Shown here: positions 7,236-7,480 of the stretch, in pieces
Numbering within the stretch: the first letter of the stretch is position 1
How the letters are laid out: every line of letters starts with the position of its first letter
Origin: an uncultured Collinsella sp.
Lineage (GTDB): Bacteria > Actinomycetota > Coriobacteriia > Coriobacteriales > Coriobacteriaceae
DNA length: 7,480 bases
Assembly: GCA_900547125.1 (NCBI GenBank)
Contig: URFU01000103.1
Location: 1 to 7,480 of the forward strand
Direction of reading: 5' to 3'
Translations under genes and position numbers: made by a program
Notes under the pieces: model-generated
What the model was told of the DNA's origin: nothing
The model's input: the letters and a program-made list of their open reading frames with translations, nothing else
The model's database searches: none

Positions 7236-7281
7236 GCATGAGGCGGCAGGAGGCAACATATACTCCTGCTCAAGCGCATGC
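7236..7281. repeat. Nested imperfect palindrome upstream of the ATP-grasp gene
   Basis: GCAGGAG (7246-7252) and CTCCTGC (7263-7269) are perfect 7-base arms around a 10-base AT-rich spacer. GCATG (7236-7240) and CATGC (7277-7281) add an outer pair. The spacer reads TATATG on the minus strand, which might be part of a promoter, but I found no convincing -35 partner. The right half overlaps direct repeat copy B. Confidence 0.4.
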
Positions 7282-7306
7282 CCAGCCCCGCAACAAAAAC
7301 GCCAGA
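7262..7306. repeat. Direct repeat copy B (upstream of the ATP-grasp gene)
   Basis: This is the partner of 5549-5593, in the same orientation, with 41 of 45 positions identical. It lies about 122 bases before the ATP-grasp start and overlaps the U-tract and 3' arm of the terminator at 7294-7326. The distance from repeat to start codon is similar for both downstream genes (about 98 bases for mfd), so the shared sequence could also be a common upstream element. Confidence 0.75.
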
Positions 7307-7326
7307 CGGACGAGCCGCCTGGCGTT
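7294..7326 (-). terminator. Strong intrinsic terminator of the right-edge gene
   Basis: Read on the minus strand, AACGCCAGGCGG and CCGTCTGGCGTT form a 12-base-pair stem with one G-U pair and a five-base loop (CTCGT). The T-run of five bases overlaps the end of the stem. It begins 25 bases past the stop codon of the partial gene at 7351-7480, as expected for that gene's terminator. Confidence 0.88.
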
Positions 7327-7350
7327 ATCAGAGTGAGCTATACGCCGAAT

Positions 7351-7480
7351 CTAGTCGTAGACGCCCATTTTAAGCAGTGTGAAGGTCGGAGCGCCGTCAC
7401 CCTGCGCGACGCGGACCGTGCAAGTCTCAGTACGGCCCATGGATGCGTCCGCTTGAATTGCGGTGATGAACTGGTCCTTC
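7351..7480 (-). CDS. C-terminal fragment of an unrecognised protein
   Basis: The last 42 codons of a gene entering from the right edge end in TAG at 7351. The tail is KDQFITAIQADASMGRTETC, then a Val/Thr-rich stretch, ending LLKMGVYD. Codons in this frame use mostly G or C in third position, like the neighbouring genes, and a strong terminator follows 25 bases downstream, so it is very probably a real gene end. The pattern R-T-E-T-C-T-V-R-V is reminiscent of the final beta strands of immunoglobulin-like or BACON surface domains, but the fragment is too short to assign. Confidence 0.7.
   Translation of the reverse strand, partial: KDQFITAIQADASMGRTETCTVRVAQGDGAPTFTLLKMGVYD

Overview
The window holds five genes, all on the minus strand. 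Three are complete and two are cut by the window edges. GC content is high, codons strongly prefer G or C in third position, and the gene set is ordinary housekeeping. Together these suggest a high-GC Actinomycetota, most likely a gut member of Coriobacteriia such as Collinsella. That placement is inferred from overall appearance; no marker gene was compared.

In transcription order (right to left) the layout is as follows. First comes the 3' end of an unrecognised gene (7351-7480), closed by a strong intrinsic terminator (7294-7326). Next is an ATP-grasp ligase related to glutathionylspermidine synthases (5674-7140). It sits in an island bounded by two nearly identical 45-nt direct repeats (7262-7306 and 5549-5593). 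A terminator-like hairpin (5477-5504) lies just before mfd (1819-5451), the transcription-repair coupling factor and the anchor gene of the window. A 215-nt gap downstream of mfd contains a compact inverted-repeat element that would fold as minus-strand RNA with a GCAA tetraloop (1714-1797). Last are a PAP2-family membrane phosphatase (740-1603) and, 45 nt further on, a PLP-dependent threonine-aldolase-type lyase that runs off the window (1-694).

The PAP2 and aldolase genes are close enough to be co-transcribed. The other genes look like separate units. There is no evident shared pathway: Mfd works on DNA repair, PAP2 on membrane lipid phosphates, and the aldolase on amino acids, while the ATP-grasp enzyme has an unknown substrate.

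I see no CRISPR array, tRNA, rRNA, transposase or phage gene, and no clear new multi-gene system. The two most interesting signals are non-coding: the flanking repeats that may mark insertion of the ATP-grasp gene upstream of mfd, and the structured element after mfd.
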